A stretch of DNA of 64,000 bases, taken from the IMG/VR virus record IMGVR_UViG_3300020421_000007, positions 19,090-83,089 of that record; one strand, 5' to 3'. Numbering within the stretch: the first letter of the stretch is position 1; the number at the start of each line of letters is the position of its first letter. This document shows, one piece after another, positions 1 to 11,600 of the stretch. The notes under the pieces are model-generated. The model was not told the DNA's origin. It ran no database searches and was given only the letters and a program-made list of their open reading frames with translations. Made by a program: the position numbers and the translations under genes. The DNA comes from a virus.

Positions 1-282
1 GTTCTTAAGTACATCCAGACTAATGATGCTCACACTGATCAAGGTGTTGTAAGAGCATTTGAAAGCAATGGATCAAACGCAATTAGTGGTGTTGGTTCTG
101 CTGCTTCTGGTAATGTAGATACTACCTATTCTCAGTCTCTACTCGGTTCAACTTTCTCTTCTGGTCTTGCTACTCCAGAAATTGAAAACAACTCTGGTGA
201 TATCATCTATCAGGAAAATCGTCGTCTCATCACCCGTGCTCCTGACCAAATTGAAGATATCAAATTAGTTATCGAATTCTAA
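1..282 (+). CDS. 8: Baseplate wedge protein gp8-like, C-terminal end (partial)
   Basis: The window opens inside this gene; the last 93 codons are visible, ending at a TAA stop. The tail GDIIYQENRRLITRAPDQIE followed by a hydrophobic end resembles the C-terminus of cyanophage gp8, a baseplate wedge subunit linking wedge proteins around the tail hub. Its position just before a DUF4815 structural gene also fits. It is followed by a clear terminator, so it ends a transcription unit. The gp8 name rests on C-terminal resemblance and position only; another wedge protein such as gp6 or gp7 cannot be excluded from the visible part. Confidence 0.6.
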   Translation, partial: VLKYIQTNDAHTDQGVVRAFESNGSNAISGVGSAASGNVDTTYSQSLLGSTFSSGLATPEIENNSGDIIYQENRRLITRAPDQIEDIKLVIEF

Positions 283-301
283 TAAAAATAGATTAATTAA
301 G

Positions 302-329
302 TCCCCCGAGAGATCGGGGGATTTTTTTT
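302..329 (+). terminator. Rho-independent terminator after the gp8-like gene
   Basis: Stem TCCCCCGA/TCGGGGGA (302-309 with 314-321) with a GAGA loop, followed by eight T. It separates the upstream baseplate gene from the late promoter of the giant structural gene. Confidence 0.9.
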
Positions 330-334
330 ATCTC

Positions 335-342
335 TATAAATA
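335..342 (+). promoter_or_regulatory. T4-type late promoter TATAAATA
   Basis: Exact match to the T4 late promoter octamer, within CTATAAATACT, 37 bases before the start at 379 and just after a terminator. It is expected to be read by RNA polymerase carrying the phage sigma factor gp55. Confidence 0.8.
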
Positions 343-378
343 CTAAGGACAAAGAATGCTAGTATTTGGCGGAAAACG

Positions 379-3300
379 ATGCCACAAAAGACTAACTTAA
401 ATGTAAATCCTTACTACGAGGACTTTGACGCGAATAAGAATTTTTATAAGATTCTATTCCGTCCTGGGTACTCTATTCAAGGTAGAGAACTAACACAGAT
501 CCAATCGATTCTACAGAATCAAGTTGAATCTTTTGGTAAGTATGCTTTCAAACAGGGAGACTTAGTTGTTCCTGGGGAAGTGGGTCTTAACACAAAGTTA
601 GATTACGTTAAGTTATCCTCAGTATCTGAAGTTGCTGTTTCAGAGGGAGATGATATCGTATATAAAAAGTATGATATCAGTCAATTAATTGGTCTAGAAA
701 TCAGAGGTTTAAGTTCTGGTGTTGTTGCTACTGTTTTAGAAACAAAACTAGCGACAGAATCTACTGCCGATACGGTATACGTAAACTACCTTAGCAGTGG
801 TGATTCTAACTTAGATACAACTTTCCGTCAAGGTGAGACACTAGAAGTAGTTGATGGTGTCAACACTCCACTTTTAGTTGTTGGAACTGACGGTAGTGTT
901 CTTCCAACTAGTATCGAAGTTAAAAATCCAGATACAGGAGAAGTTACGTCTCTAGAAAGTCCTGCCATGGGATATGCTTCTGCTGTAAAAGTGGAAGAAG
1001 GTATTTACTTTGTTAATGGATACTTTGTTCGTAACGATAAACAACTATTAGTAATTGATGATTACTATGATAATCCATCAGCAAAAGTTGGATTTACTAT
1101 TAAAGAAGACATTGTAACTCCAGAAGAGGATGCTTCTTTATATGATAACTCAATTGGATCTTCAAACTATTCTGCTCCTGGAGCACATAGACTAAAAATT
1201 AGTTTAACTATTAAAAAATTTGAATTGTCAGAAACAACTGACAAAAATTTCATTCAACTTATCACAGTATATAAAGGTGCTGTTCAAAAGAAAGTATCTC
1301 CTACAAACTATAGTCTAATTGAGCAGACTCTTGCTAGAAGAACTTTTGATGAGAGTGGAGATTATATTGTAAATGATTTTTCTGTAGATATTAGAGAATA
1401 TGCACAGAAAGATAAAAATGGTGGATTCTATAAAGTTGACGAATTCGGATCATTTAATGGTTTAACAGAGTCTGAAGCAAGTAGAAAAATGCTTGCTGGT
1501 ATTGGACCAGGTAAAGCATATATCAGAGGATATGAGATTGTCAACAAAGAGACAAAGTATCTAGAAATTAACAAAGCGAGAGAGTCGCTTTCAAGCGATA
1601 ATGTTACTCTAAAAACAAAAGGTCTTCCAACTTTTAATATTACTAACACATATGGTAGTGTTCCTTTGAATAAGGAAGGTGGAGATTTAACCGCTTATCC
1701 ATATGTTAACTTATTCGCAACTTATAATGATGGTTCTATAGGTCTTAGTGGCACAGAGTTATCAACTGACCACAGACAAACTTTAGATAAAAGAGGAACT
1801 ACATTAACTAGTAATGATGGTATTAAAACCATTACAATCGATGTAACAAATACCACTACAACTTTAGCGTCAATTTCAGACGGTAATTTTTCAAATTTAT
1901 CAGAACTTTATTTTATCAAAACTAGAGATGATGCTGGTAATGCTCTCACAACAGGCAAACTCAAGTCTCTATCTTATGCTAAAGTAAACAAACCTCTGCT
2001 AAACGCCAATGATCAGGTTCTATTTTTAGAACTTACAGTTGTTGGAGATAAAGATGATATTGATCTACTTCTCCTTGAGTATGATCCAGGAGACACCAAC
2101 TATCAAAGAAATATTTTCTTATCTGAAGCAGATGCTGCTACAGATTCAAATGAGTTGGGATTTATTATTGATTATAGTGAAACTATTACTCCATTAATTG
2201 GTAGAGCAAAACCAAGTAATTTTTTCCTAAAGCAAAGAGGTCTTGGTTTTAATTCTGATTCTGATATTGTTATATCTAAAGGTAGACTAGCAGGTGGTGG
2301 AGACACATATAATGCTATTTTTGGATTGTCATATTTTGATCCACAATTTTTCACCAAATTACTTCTAGAAGTAACTCCTACCAATAATAGTTTCGGTATT
2401 GGTAAGTATGTTACTGGTTTAACTAGTGGTGCTTATGGTGTTGTTGAAGGTGCGCCTTCTGGTGTATATTCCATTGGAAAAATTTTATTTGTAAAAACCC
2501 TATCAGGAAAATTTGTTTCTGGAGAGTCTATCAGAGACGAAGATGGCGTAACAAATAGAATTGCTAAAGATAATACTATTTCACATTTTATTGTAGCAAA
2601 TAGAGGACTTGGATATGCTGATAATTCGACTCTCGTAATTAATGGTGTTGAATATGATGCTGCAGCAGCAGAAGCTATTCGTTTAACAAATGGTTCTTTC
2701 TATGCTGTACAAATTAACAACAAATCTGCGCTTTCTACAGAGTATGCACAACCACCATCAGTAAGTATTAAACAACCAGATGGTGCCGCTAACCCAAGTA
2801 TTACTGCTGTTATTTTACCAGTATTGGTTAGGAATGCTGTAACTACATACAACCCCCAGAATGTAAAATCTTTATCTGCTCAGTATGGTTCTGGAAATGC
2901 TAATATCTTTACTGCTGATTTGGTAACAGATGATCAAGCATTTGCAGAAATTAAATCTGTAACTAGTTTTACTTTCTTTGGATCCAAGGGATATAATTTC
3001 ATTGAATCTACTAGTTTTAGTGCTGACGCAAGTCTTCTATTACAACAGGGTGATGTCATTCAATTCTCAGATGAAGACAACACACTTGTTCGTGCTGTTG
3101 TACAACTTGCTACTGTCAGACAAGGATCTTCTAAGTCACGAGTATATCTAGATACTGTTCTTCCTGGAAACGTTACTAATACTAGTATTGTTAGATTGCG
3201 TCCTAGAGTTGATAATTCTAGTCAAGGAACTCTTCTGTTCCCCACGGGAAGTAGTCAGATTAAAAAAGTAGCTGATACACCAGAAGAAACTAAAATTAAG

Positions 3301-6300
3301 TATTTCTTCCGTAGAGATTTTGTAACTACAGCATCCACATCAGGTGGTACAATTACATTTGCTGCTCAGTTACCATTTGGAACACAAAGATTTTCCACAT
3401 TTAATGAAGAAAATTATATCATTACAGTTTTAGATCCTGGCGATGCTTCCAACATTACTAAAGGTGATATTATTTACATTGATAAAGATAACGTAGTAAT
3501 TTCATCGTCAACTGATACTGCCAGTGGATTGACTTCTGGCAGTATTAGTTTGAACTTACCATCAACATACTTTGGTATTATTCCAACAAACGGAACGTTC
3601 CCCAAACTAAAACTATCAGCAACACTAGAAGTTCTAAATGCTAAACCTAGATTAAAAACATCTATTGAAAATAAAAGGATTGTTGTTACTTCGTCTGGAG
3701 ATCGTGTAATTCCATTTAGAGGAACAGATTATGATAGCGATGTAGTAGAAACTATTTCATATTCTGATGCGTATAGACTAAGATACGTATATGAAGGAAG
3801 TGCTACTCAACCACCATCTGTAGATACTTCAGGTAATTTAATTTCTGGTATAGATGTAACTGATAGATTTACATTTGATAATGGACAAAGAGATACTGTA
3901 TATGACGTTTCTAGGATTGTATTGAAACCAGGAAAAGAACAAACCTCTGGACAACTTGTAATTGCTTTTGATTACTTTGAACAATCTCAAGGAGATTTCT
4001 GTACCATCGATAGTTACATACATGAAGCTGGAGTAACAGAAGACTTAATTCCATCATTTAACTCTGCTGTACATGGCATTCTAAATCTAAAAAATGTATT
4101 AGACTTTAGACCTAAAGTAGATTCTGCTACTACAATTTCTGGATTCCAAAACGAATCTTCATTAGCAAATAGTATTGGTAGTTTTGCTGGTGCTGGATCA
4201 GTTATTGCTGCTACTCCAGCGCCAGATACCAATCTAGAGTATACACTGTCATTTAGTCAAGTACAATATCTTGATAGAATAGATGGCGTTTTCTTAAATA
4301 AAAATGGAAACTTTATTGTTAAAGAAGGAAACTCTTCACTAAATCCAACAAAACCAGATCCAATTGATGATGCTATTCCTCTATTCTATGCTTACATTCC
4401 TGCTTATACACAAACAAGTAAAGATGTAAGAATTACCTCTGTTGACAATCGTCGTTATACGATGCGTGATATTGGTAAGTTAGAAAAACGCATTGAAAGA
4501 CTTGAATATTATACCACTCTTAGTATTCTAGAGCAACAAGCTCTTAATATGCAAGTTAAAGATGAAATTGGTCTTGATAGATTTAAGTCTGGTTTCTTAG
4601 TTGATAACTTTGAAGCACATAGATCTGGAAGTCTCGTATCTTTAGATTATCAGTGTGCTATCGATTCCCAACAATCTGTAATGCGTCCACAGTCTAAAGA
4701 AGATTCACTTTTCCTCAAAGAGGTTAATAAAAGAGAAGATCAGAGATTTGTTTCTGGATACAAAAAATCTGGTGATATTGTCACCCTTCCATACACCAGT
4801 TTAAATCTTTTAGGAAATAATTTTGCTTCTAAAACACTAAATCCAAATCCATTTGTAGTTCTTCAGTATGTTGGCGATGCTGCGTTATCACCAAGTATTG
4901 ATCAATGGTATGATCAATCCACGGAACCATTAGTTGTAGATACCAATACTGATCTCTACAAGATCTTTATTGCTAAGCAAGATGTTAGAGAAAGTTTCTC
5001 AAGTTTATTCAATTCATTTATTACTAATTGGGTTGGTTCGTCTCCATCATTTACATCTATTAATTCACTAGGACAAGTAAATTCTTTAGATGTTCAATCT
5101 TCAGTAAGCAATGCTTCTACTGCATCTTCATCTAATATTAGTCCACAAAATAATGATGTTGCTAAAGGTGTTCAATCTTCTACAATAAGAGGCAACGTAG
5201 TATCCAATGGTGTACAATTCTTCGCTAGAAGTCAACCAGTCAAATTTGTAGTTAGAAGGTTAAAACCAAATACTAGAATTTCTGTTTTCTTAGAAGGAAG
5301 AGATATTAGTCGTTGGGTTAATCCAGATCTTAGATTTACTGGAATTGCTGGAAATTCTTTGTCGGCATTTAATGGAACTGTTACCACAGATGATGACGGC
5401 AATGCTAGTGGTCTTATTCTCCTACCAGCAGGATTTGCTCCTAGACAAAATGCTACTTGGGGTGGAGATGTAGATACTGTTGATTATGACACAGATTCAG
5501 AAGAAGTAAGAGTAACTACAGGAATAAAAACCTTTAGATTTACATCTAGTTCTAATGATGCTGACAAACTAACAGTAGATACTTATGCTGAAGTCAAGTA
5601 TTATGCTGTTGGTATTTTACCAGAAAATCCAGTAAGTATTATTTCCACAAAACCATCATTCTTTAAAGCAAATGAGGGTGTACAGTTTGTGGATAGTAAT
5701 ACTGATAACCCAGTAAGACCAAATCCACTTGCTCAAACATTTAAAATTGAAAATTATGATGGTGGAGTATTTACTACTGGTATTGATCTATACTTCAGTT
5801 CTAAGAGTAGTAAAGTTCCCGTCAAAATTTACTTAACTAATGTTGAATCAGATAAACCTGGTAAGAATATTATTCCTGGAACAGAGAAAGTTATATCACC
5901 ACTATCATACATTAAGTTCTTTACTAACGCAAACGTATATGTTACTAGGGGAGAAAAAGTAACTGGAACAACATCTGCTGCTAGTGGTCCCATTGAGAAA
6001 ATCATCGACAAAAATGGTGTTGATTTAGTTCCATCTTCATCTGGAAGATTCTTATTAACAAACGAGCAGGTTTACACTATGGTTCTTAGTAACCATAATG
6101 GTCGTTCTTTCAATCAAAATGAAACATTATCAATTCCATCAGTAACTCTCAGAAATAATACTGAAGGAGAATCTGGTATTGTAACTATTGCTAAAGATAG
6201 TGGTAAAGTTTCAGAAATTAGAATTACTAATCCTGGACAAAATTATAATAATGCTATTTTAACTATAGAAAGTCCACAACTTCCTGGTGGTTCTGTTGCT

Positions 6301-8493
6301 ACCGCTAGCGTAGAAGTTTCGGATGGTAAGATTTATAATACTGAAATTAGTCTAAATGGATTTGGATACACAGAACCACCTTCTGTGGTCATCAAAGGCA
6401 TCGGTAACGGTGCTGGAGGATGTGTAATTGAGACAGAGATAGAGATTGATAGTCCAGCAGTTAGAATGGGTGTAGCGGTCGATCAGGAGGGTCTTACAGA
6501 TTCTACTGTTCCTACTCACTTTGAATTCGATCATCCTGTATATTTACAGAATGACACCGAATATGCTATGGCAATTGAGACAGATTCCACAGATTATGAA
6601 CTGTGGGTATCAAGACTTGGAGAAGTTGACGTTGCAACAAGCACCGTAATTACAACACAACCATCACTAGGATCTGTTTATAGATCGCAAAATGTAGACA
6701 ACTGGACCGAAGATATTTTTGAAGATGTCAAGTTCTCTTTATACAGAGCAGAATTTGATATCAGTAAGACTGCTGAACTTTTATTGACTAATGAGTCTCT
6801 TGGATACGAACTTCTTCCCAAGAACCCATTTACCACTAATGCTACCGCAAATACTAATGCAACATCTAGACTGTTCAGAAATAATAATAATATTGTTCAA
6901 GTATCTCATAGAGATAATGGATTTGAAACTTCTGGTCTATCATATGTTTTCTATAAAGGAGCATTAGAAACAGGTGGTGTTACGGCAGATGTCCTCAACA
7001 ACACTCTTTTCCAAATTACGAATAGTGGCATTGATACTTACAATATTACGTCATCTATCGCTGCTTCTGGAAATGTTGACGGTGGTGGTGAAAAAATCTA
7101 TGCTACCTACAATAGGAAGTATGAAACTTTATATCCACAGATTCAATATTTGTCCTTCACTGGCACTAAATTAGAGTCAATGGTCAAAACAACTAATGTT
7201 GTTCCTGTAGATTCCACCACGATAAACTATACTTCATATTCACAAAGTGACTATGAAAAAACTTTCTTGAATGAACCACATTTCTTTACCAATCAAAAAT
7301 TTATTGCTTCTGATATTAATGAAACTCTAAACAATGTTACATCATTAACTTATAAGTTATCACTGTCGTCTACGGTTTCATATTTGTCTCCTGTAATTGA
7401 TCTTTCCACAGCAAGTGTTAAAACTGTTTCTAATAGAATTGAATCTGCTTCTGGTCAAGAGAACAGATATGGAAGAAGAGATCAAATTATTAAGTTCTTC
7501 CCAATCTATAAGTTTAACATTGGAAATACTAGTGGAACACAAATTCAAGACAATCAAGCAATTGAAGGGTATACTTCAAAAGCAGTTGGTACTATCGCTA
7601 AAGTAGAAGGTTCGACAGTATTTGTTAGGTTAAAAACTACTCAATTCTTTAAGAGAGGAGAAAGACTTACATTAGGAAATCAACCAACATTAGTTGAAAC
7701 AGAAAATGGAGTAATTGTACCAGCTGCTAAAGTTGACACAAACCCAATTGAAACTTTAATTGATATTCCAGATGCTGCAACTATGACTGCTAGAAATCCA
7801 TCAACGATTTTAGAATCTTATGATAATATTATTACTGGAAGCGCAGTAATTTGGGATGATAAAACTCAACAACTAGAGGTTAGAAATGATACTCAACCAA
7901 TTCTAGATGATTTTACTAGTAGGATTATTGACAATTTCGTATTCAATAGAAACTCAGTTGTCAACGATCAACTTGCTGATATCTTTAGAGTAGGAGATAT
8001 CCTTAAGTATCCAAATCAACCAGATGATGAAGCAAGTTTCTTAGAAATTAAATCAATTGATTACGCAAATGGAATTACATATGTTTCTGATAACACATCC
8101 AAAAATAGTTCTTCTGTAGCAAAATACGTTACTAAAGAAGTTGCTATTAGCAATCCAGGAACATCAATTAATCTTCAGTTGACTGTAAATGCAAAAGACA
8201 TTAATGATGTCCAAGTTCTTTACAAATTTAAGAGATCTTCCAGTCAAGAAAATTTTGATGATATCAACTGGATTTACTTTAATGAAAATGGTCAACCAGA
8301 TTCATTAGAGATTGCTACTCCAGAAAATACCATTTCTTCTGTACTAGAAAAACAATCCTCTTATCAAGATATCAGATATAGTGTATCTGATTTACCTGAG
8401 TTTTCATCTTTTGCTATTAAGATTGTCATGAAGGGAGTTGATCCTGCATTTGTTCCTAAGGTTCAAGATATTCGTGCTGTTGCTTCTTTCTGA
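379..8493 (+). CDS. Giant virion structural protein with DUF4815-like N-terminus (2704 aa)
   Basis: The N-terminus (LNVNPYYEDFDANKNFYKIL, then RPGYSIQGRELTQIQSILQN) matches the DUF4815 family found next to baseplate genes in cyanophages and other marine phages. The role is probably in the baseplate or tail-fibre network. At about residues 1364-1395 there is a short coiled coil (DIGKLEKRIERLEYYTTL). Glycine-rich beta segments of the form GLGY...SVSI and GFGYTEPPSVVIKG, near residues 740-830 and 1950-2020, resemble repeats in other fibre genes here. The start has a GGCGGAA ribosome site and a late promoter. The protein is far longer than typical T4 baseplate proteins. Exact placement in the particle is not known from sequence. 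Confidence 0.85.
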   Translation: MPQKTNLNVNPYYEDFDANKNFYKILFRPGYSIQGRELTQIQSILQNQVESFGKYAFKQGDLVVPGEVGLNTKLDYVKLSSVSEVAVSEGDDIVYKKYDISQLIGLEIRGLSSGVVATVLETKLATESTADTVYVNYLSSGDSNLDTTFRQGETLEVVDGVNTPLLVVGTDGSVLPTSIEVKNPDTGEVTSLESPAMGYASAVKVEEGIYFVNGYFVRNDKQLLVIDDYYDNPSAKVGFTIKEDIVTPEEDASLYDNSIGSSNYSAPGAHRLKISLTIKKFELSETTDKNFIQLITVYKGAVQKKVSPTNYSLIEQTLARRTFDESGDYIVNDFSVDIREYAQKDKNGGFYKVDEFGSFNGLTESEASRKMLAGIGPGKAYIRGYEIVNKETKYLEINKARESLSSDNVTLKTKGLPTFNITNTYGSVPLNKEGGDLTAYPYVNLFATYNDGSIGLSGTELSTDHRQTLDKRGTTLTSNDGIKTITIDVTNTTTTLASISDGNFSNLSELYFIKTRDDAGNALTTGKLKSLSYAKVNKPLLNANDQVLFLELTVVGDKDDIDLLLLEYDPGDTNYQRNIFLSEADAATDSNELGFIIDYSETITPLIGRAKPSNFFLKQRGLGFNSDSDIVISKGRLAGGGDTYNAIFGLSYFDPQFFTKLLLEVTPTNNSFGIGKYVTGLTSGAYGVVEGAPSGVYSIGKILFVKTLSGKFVSGESIRDEDGVTNRIAKDNTISHFIVANRGLGYADNSTLVINGVEYDAAAAEAIRLTNGSFYAVQINNKSALSTEYAQPPSVSIKQPDGAANPSITAVILPVLVRNAVTTYNPQNVKSLSAQYGSGNANIFTADLVTDDQAFAEIKSVTSFTFFGSKGYNFIESTSFSADASLLLQQGDVIQFSDEDNTLVRAVVQLATVRQGSSKSRVYLDTVLPGNVTNTSIVRLRPRVDNSSQGTLLFPTGSSQIKKVADTPEETKIKYFFRRDFVTTASTSGGTITFAAQLPFGTQRFSTFNEENYIITVLDPGDASNITKGDIIYIDKDNVVISSSTDTASGLTSGSISLNLPSTYFGIIPTNGTFPKLKLSATLEVLNAKPRLKTSIENKRIVVTSSGDRVIPFRGTDYDSDVVETISYSDAYRLRYVYEGSATQPPSVDTSGNLISGIDVTDRFTFDNGQRDTVYDVSRIVLKPGKEQTSGQLVIAFDYFEQSQGDFCTIDSYIHEAGVTEDLIPSFNSAVHGILNLKNVLDFRPKVDSATTISGFQNESSLANSIGSFAGAGSVIAATPAPDTNLEYTLSFSQVQYLDRIDGVFLNKNGNFIVKEGNSSLNPTKPDPIDDAIPLFYAYIPAYTQTSKDVRITSVDNRRYTMRDIGKLEKRIERLEYYTTLSILEQQALNMQVKDEIGLDRFKSGFLVDNFEAHRSGSLVSLDYQCAIDSQQSVMRPQSKEDSLFLKEVNKREDQRFVSGYKKSGDIVTLPYTSLNLLGNNFASKTLNPNPFVVLQYVGDAALSPSIDQWYDQSTEPLVVDTNTDLYKIFIAKQDVRESFSSLFNSFITNWVGSSPSFTSINSLGQVNSLDVQSSVSNASTASSSNISPQNNDVAKGVQSSTIRGNVVSNGVQFFARSQPVKFVVRRLKPNTRISVFLEGRDISRWVNPDLRFTGIAGNSLSAFNGTVTTDDDGNASGLILLPAGFAPRQNATWGGDVDTVDYDTDSEEVRVTTGIKTFRFTSSSNDADKLTVDTYAEVKYYAVGILPENPVSIISTKPSFFKANEGVQFVDSNTDNPVRPNPLAQTFKIENYDGGVFTTGIDLYFSSKSSKVPVKIYLTNVESDKPGKNIIPGTEKVISPLSYIKFFTNANVYVTRGEKVTGTTSAASGPIEKIIDKNGVDLVPSSSGRFLLTNEQVYTMVLSNHNGRSFNQNETLSIPSVTLRNNTEGESGIVTIAKDSGKVSEIRITNPGQNYNNAILTIESPQLPGGSVATASVEVSDGKIYNTEISLNGFGYTEPPSVVIKGIGNGAGGCVIETEIEIDSPAVRMGVAVDQEGLTDSTVPTHFEFDHPVYLQNDTEYAMAIETDSTDYELWVSRLGEVDVATSTVITTQPSLGSVYRSQNVDNWTEDIFEDVKFSLYRAEFDISKTAELLLTNESLGYELLPKNPFTTNATANTNATSRLFRNNNNIVQVSHRDNGFETSGLSYVFYKGALETGGVTADVLNNTLFQITNSGIDTYNITSSIAASGNVDGGGEKIYATYNRKYETLYPQIQYLSFTGTKLESMVKTTNVVPVDSTTINYTSYSQSDYEKTFLNEPHFFTNQKFIASDINETLNNVTSLTYKLSLSSTVSYLSPVIDLSTASVKTVSNRIESASGQENRYGRRDQIIKFFPIYKFNIGNTSGTQIQDNQAIEGYTSKAVGTIAKVEGSTVFVRLKTTQFFKRGERLTLGNQPTLVETENGVIVPAAKVDTNPIETLIDIPDAATMTARNPSTILESYDNIITGSAVIWDDKTQQLEVRNDTQPILDDFTSRIIDNFVFNRNSVVNDQLADIFRVGDILKYPNQPDDEASFLEIKSIDYANGITYVSDNTSKNSSSVAKYVTKEVAISNPGTSINLQLTVNAKDINDVQVLYKFKRSSSQENFDDINWIYFNENGQPDSLEIATPENTISSVLEKQSSYQDIRYSVSDLPEFSSFAIKIVMKGVDPAFVPKVQDIRAVASF

Positions 8494-8699
8494 TGAGTTT
8501 TATAAAAGTAAAAGGTCATGATGGTCTTGTAAGAGACTCTGGCACGGGAGCTATCATTAACAATGATGCTTCCGCGTTAGAAGCACGAAGAAAATCTAAA
8601 AATCTTAGTGCTGCCATAGAAGACATAAATAACTTGAAGGAAGAAATATCTGAAATTAAACAGCTCCTTAAAGAGATAGTACGAAATGGCAGTTCTTAG
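8493..8699 (+). CDS. Small coiled-coil protein, unknown (68 aa)
   Basis: Begins on the stop codon of the preceding gene (TGATG) and overlaps the next gene by 14 bases, so it is translationally coupled on both sides. After a short glycine/aspartate-rich start, residues about 33-64 form heptad-like helices (IEDINNLKEEISEIKQLLKE), a probable coiled coil. I do not recognise a named family. A small structural accessory or assembly partner of the two large neighbours is plausible but unproven. Confidence 0.75.
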   Translation: MSFIKVKGHDGLVRDSGTGAIINNDASALEARRKSKNLSAAIEDINNLKEEISEIKQLLKEIVRNGSS

Positions 8700-11600
8700 A
8701 TTCGTTGCTAAAACAGACACCTTTGAAAGACAAAGGCAAGTTATCAACACGATAGGTCAAGATATATTTGATTTATCCGTTGCTACTGGGGAAGGTGCTT
8801 TCAGCCTTTCTGATGGTACTGTTGATCAACCATCTCTGTTTTTTACAAACGCAGCTGATGTAGGTATATACAGAACGGGAGTTGGAAAACAACTGTTTAT
8901 TGGAGCAGAAGGAAACTCGATTGCTTCTTTTGAAAAGGATTCTCTTACATTATTACAAAAAATTCAAAATTTATCAACTCCAATTAATACAGTCACAATT
9001 GGTAGTGGTGGTTCTGGATATAATGTTGGAGCATATCCGAAAGCAAGAATTACTGGTGGTAACGGAGCTGGAGCACAAGCATCAGTAATCGTTAGCATGG
9101 AAGGAACATTCCAATCTGGCGGTGGATATGAGGGAGGAACATATACTCAAGTTCCTCTACAAGGTGGTAATGGTTCTGGAGCAGAAGCAACTCTAGAAAT
9201 CGCCACTATGGGTGGTAATATTACAGCAGCTGGATCTAATGGAACTGCCAACACATATAATAATGTTTCACTAACAAACGTATCTAGTAGTGGTTCTGGC
9301 GCGGTTGCTGCCGAAATTACAGTAGCTCAAATTGGTCCAGATGTTGGTGTTATTGGTGTTTTCTTTGAACAAGGATTTAATACTGGAGCATTTGGTAATG
9401 GATACAAAACAGGAGATGTATTAAGTGTTAATCCAGCAGATATTGGTGGTGTTACTGGATTTGAATTTACTCTAACTGGTGGTGGAGAAGTAACTAGTGT
9501 AGAAATTACTGATGGTGGCGATGGTAATTATCAAGCAGGAGATACATTATTCATTTTACCATCAGACGTACAAAGTAATGGTGGACCTCCTGTTAATAGT
9601 CCATCTGGATTCTCATTTAATGTTACTGGGGTAGGAATTATTACTGATGTTACCATCACTGATGGTGGTGATAACTATAAAGTTGGTGATTCTATTGATG
9701 TTCCATCCAGTGAATTAGTAAACACAGTTACATATCTTGTAAAAATTCTAGATTCACAATTAGTAGAATTTACAGGAACTTTACCATCAACAGGGTTTAA
9801 TGTTGGTGATACTTTAACATACAACGGTGTATCTAAAGAGATTGTAAAAAGATTTTTAAATGGAAGCAATCAAGTTGAAGCAGTAACTGTAAAAGATATT
9901 AATTTAAATTTTTCTGCTGGATTACAAGCAGATGATGGTAATGGAAATCAAGCAGAAGTTAGTGAACTGACAGCAGCATTAAACTATTATTTTAGTTTTG
10001 ATGGCGGTACAACATATACTAACATTCCAGATTTCACATTTCAAAAAAATGTAAGATATAATTTTGATCAAACTGATGCATCAAATATTGGTCACCCACT
10101 CAGATTCAGTGAAAACCGAGATGGATTTCATGGTAAAGTTCAACTAAACCCAACCATATATGGAGAGACTTATAATGGAATAGAAGTTGATTATTCATAC
10201 CTAACTAATGTTGTATCAATTGTTCCAAAATCAACAACTCCAACAACATTATATTATTTCTGTGGCGAAGGAACATCAGAGGGTGCTGCTCATAAAGATG
10301 AAGGTGGTTTTGATAATAGAGAAGGAACAATCACTGTTTCTGGAGAAGCAGCATTAGTTGGTTCTGGATTAAGTATTACAGTTTCTGATGTTACTCAGAC
10401 TAGCACATTTTCTGTATTAAAAGATGGCACAACTACATTAGGAAATACCACTGCAACTAGATTTGTAAATACGGGAACTACAGATTTACAAGGCAATATT
10501 ACAGCTGGTGGAACTTTTAACCTAGGTCCAGATTTATTTACTATTGCTGCTAATGGCGATACAGTAATTGAAGGAACTCTTACAGCAAATAGTGATCTGT
10601 TCTTTACATCAGATGCTACCTTTGGTGGGGTACTCTATGTTGACGCTACCAATAATAAAATTTCTATCAATAGAGATCCATCAGTAACTCCTTTAGTCGA
10701 AGATTTTGAAGTAGATGGATCAGTTTCAATTGATGGTAATGTAAAACTTGCTTCCGATTCAGGAGCATATGTCTCAATTGGTGGCGCGATTGGAACTCAA
10801 GCACTAGACGTTAGTGGAAGTGCTATCGTTTCTGGAAAATACATCGCACCAACAACTGGAGTAGTATCATCTCCTGTTTACACATTTGAGGGTTATGAAA
10901 GAATTGGATTATCTGCTAATTCTACAAACAAATCTATTTCTGTAACTGGACAATCTGGAGAACTAGTTAGATTTGAACCAATACAGTCTTCCTCGTTTAG
11001 AGACTTTGTAACTTATAAGAGAGAAATTACTGCTACAACAATTTCATCTCCTGGAGCAGAATATACACCAGGATCATACAGTGGTGTTGCTAGTTCTGGT
11101 GGTACTGGTGATGGATTAGATGCTGATATTACTATCGCGTTTTCAGTTCCAATAGGAAAAATTGCCACACTCGGAACTATTACCACATCTGTAGATCCAT
11201 TAAGGTTAGTAGGTACTTATAATAAAGTAACATATACAACGAATGGTTCTGGTATCGATGCTAAATTTAATGTTGTAATTGATGGTACAGGTGCTGTATC
11301 TAGTGTTTCTGTAGTAACTGGAGAACTTACAAATTTCACAAGTTCCGTTAATACTATTGCCGCAGATTCACTGACCTCATATTCTGGAGTTTCTGGAACT
11401 TCTTCTGGTTCAGGATCTGGAGCAACGTTTAATGTTTCTAGAAATATTTCTGGAGCAGCAACAGTTACATTGGTTAATAGTGGTCAAAATTATGTTGTCA
11501 ATGAAACAATTACTATTCTCGGATCTAGTATTGGTGGTATTGATGTTACTAATGATCTCACAATTACAATAACTGCGGTTAGTTCTGGGGGAGGTTTAGG

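Noticed and set aside
9000-9700. Glycine-rich repeats as a CRISPR or DNA repeat array
   Set aside because: Repeats are of protein type with varied DNA and no fixed spacer; they code for beta strands.
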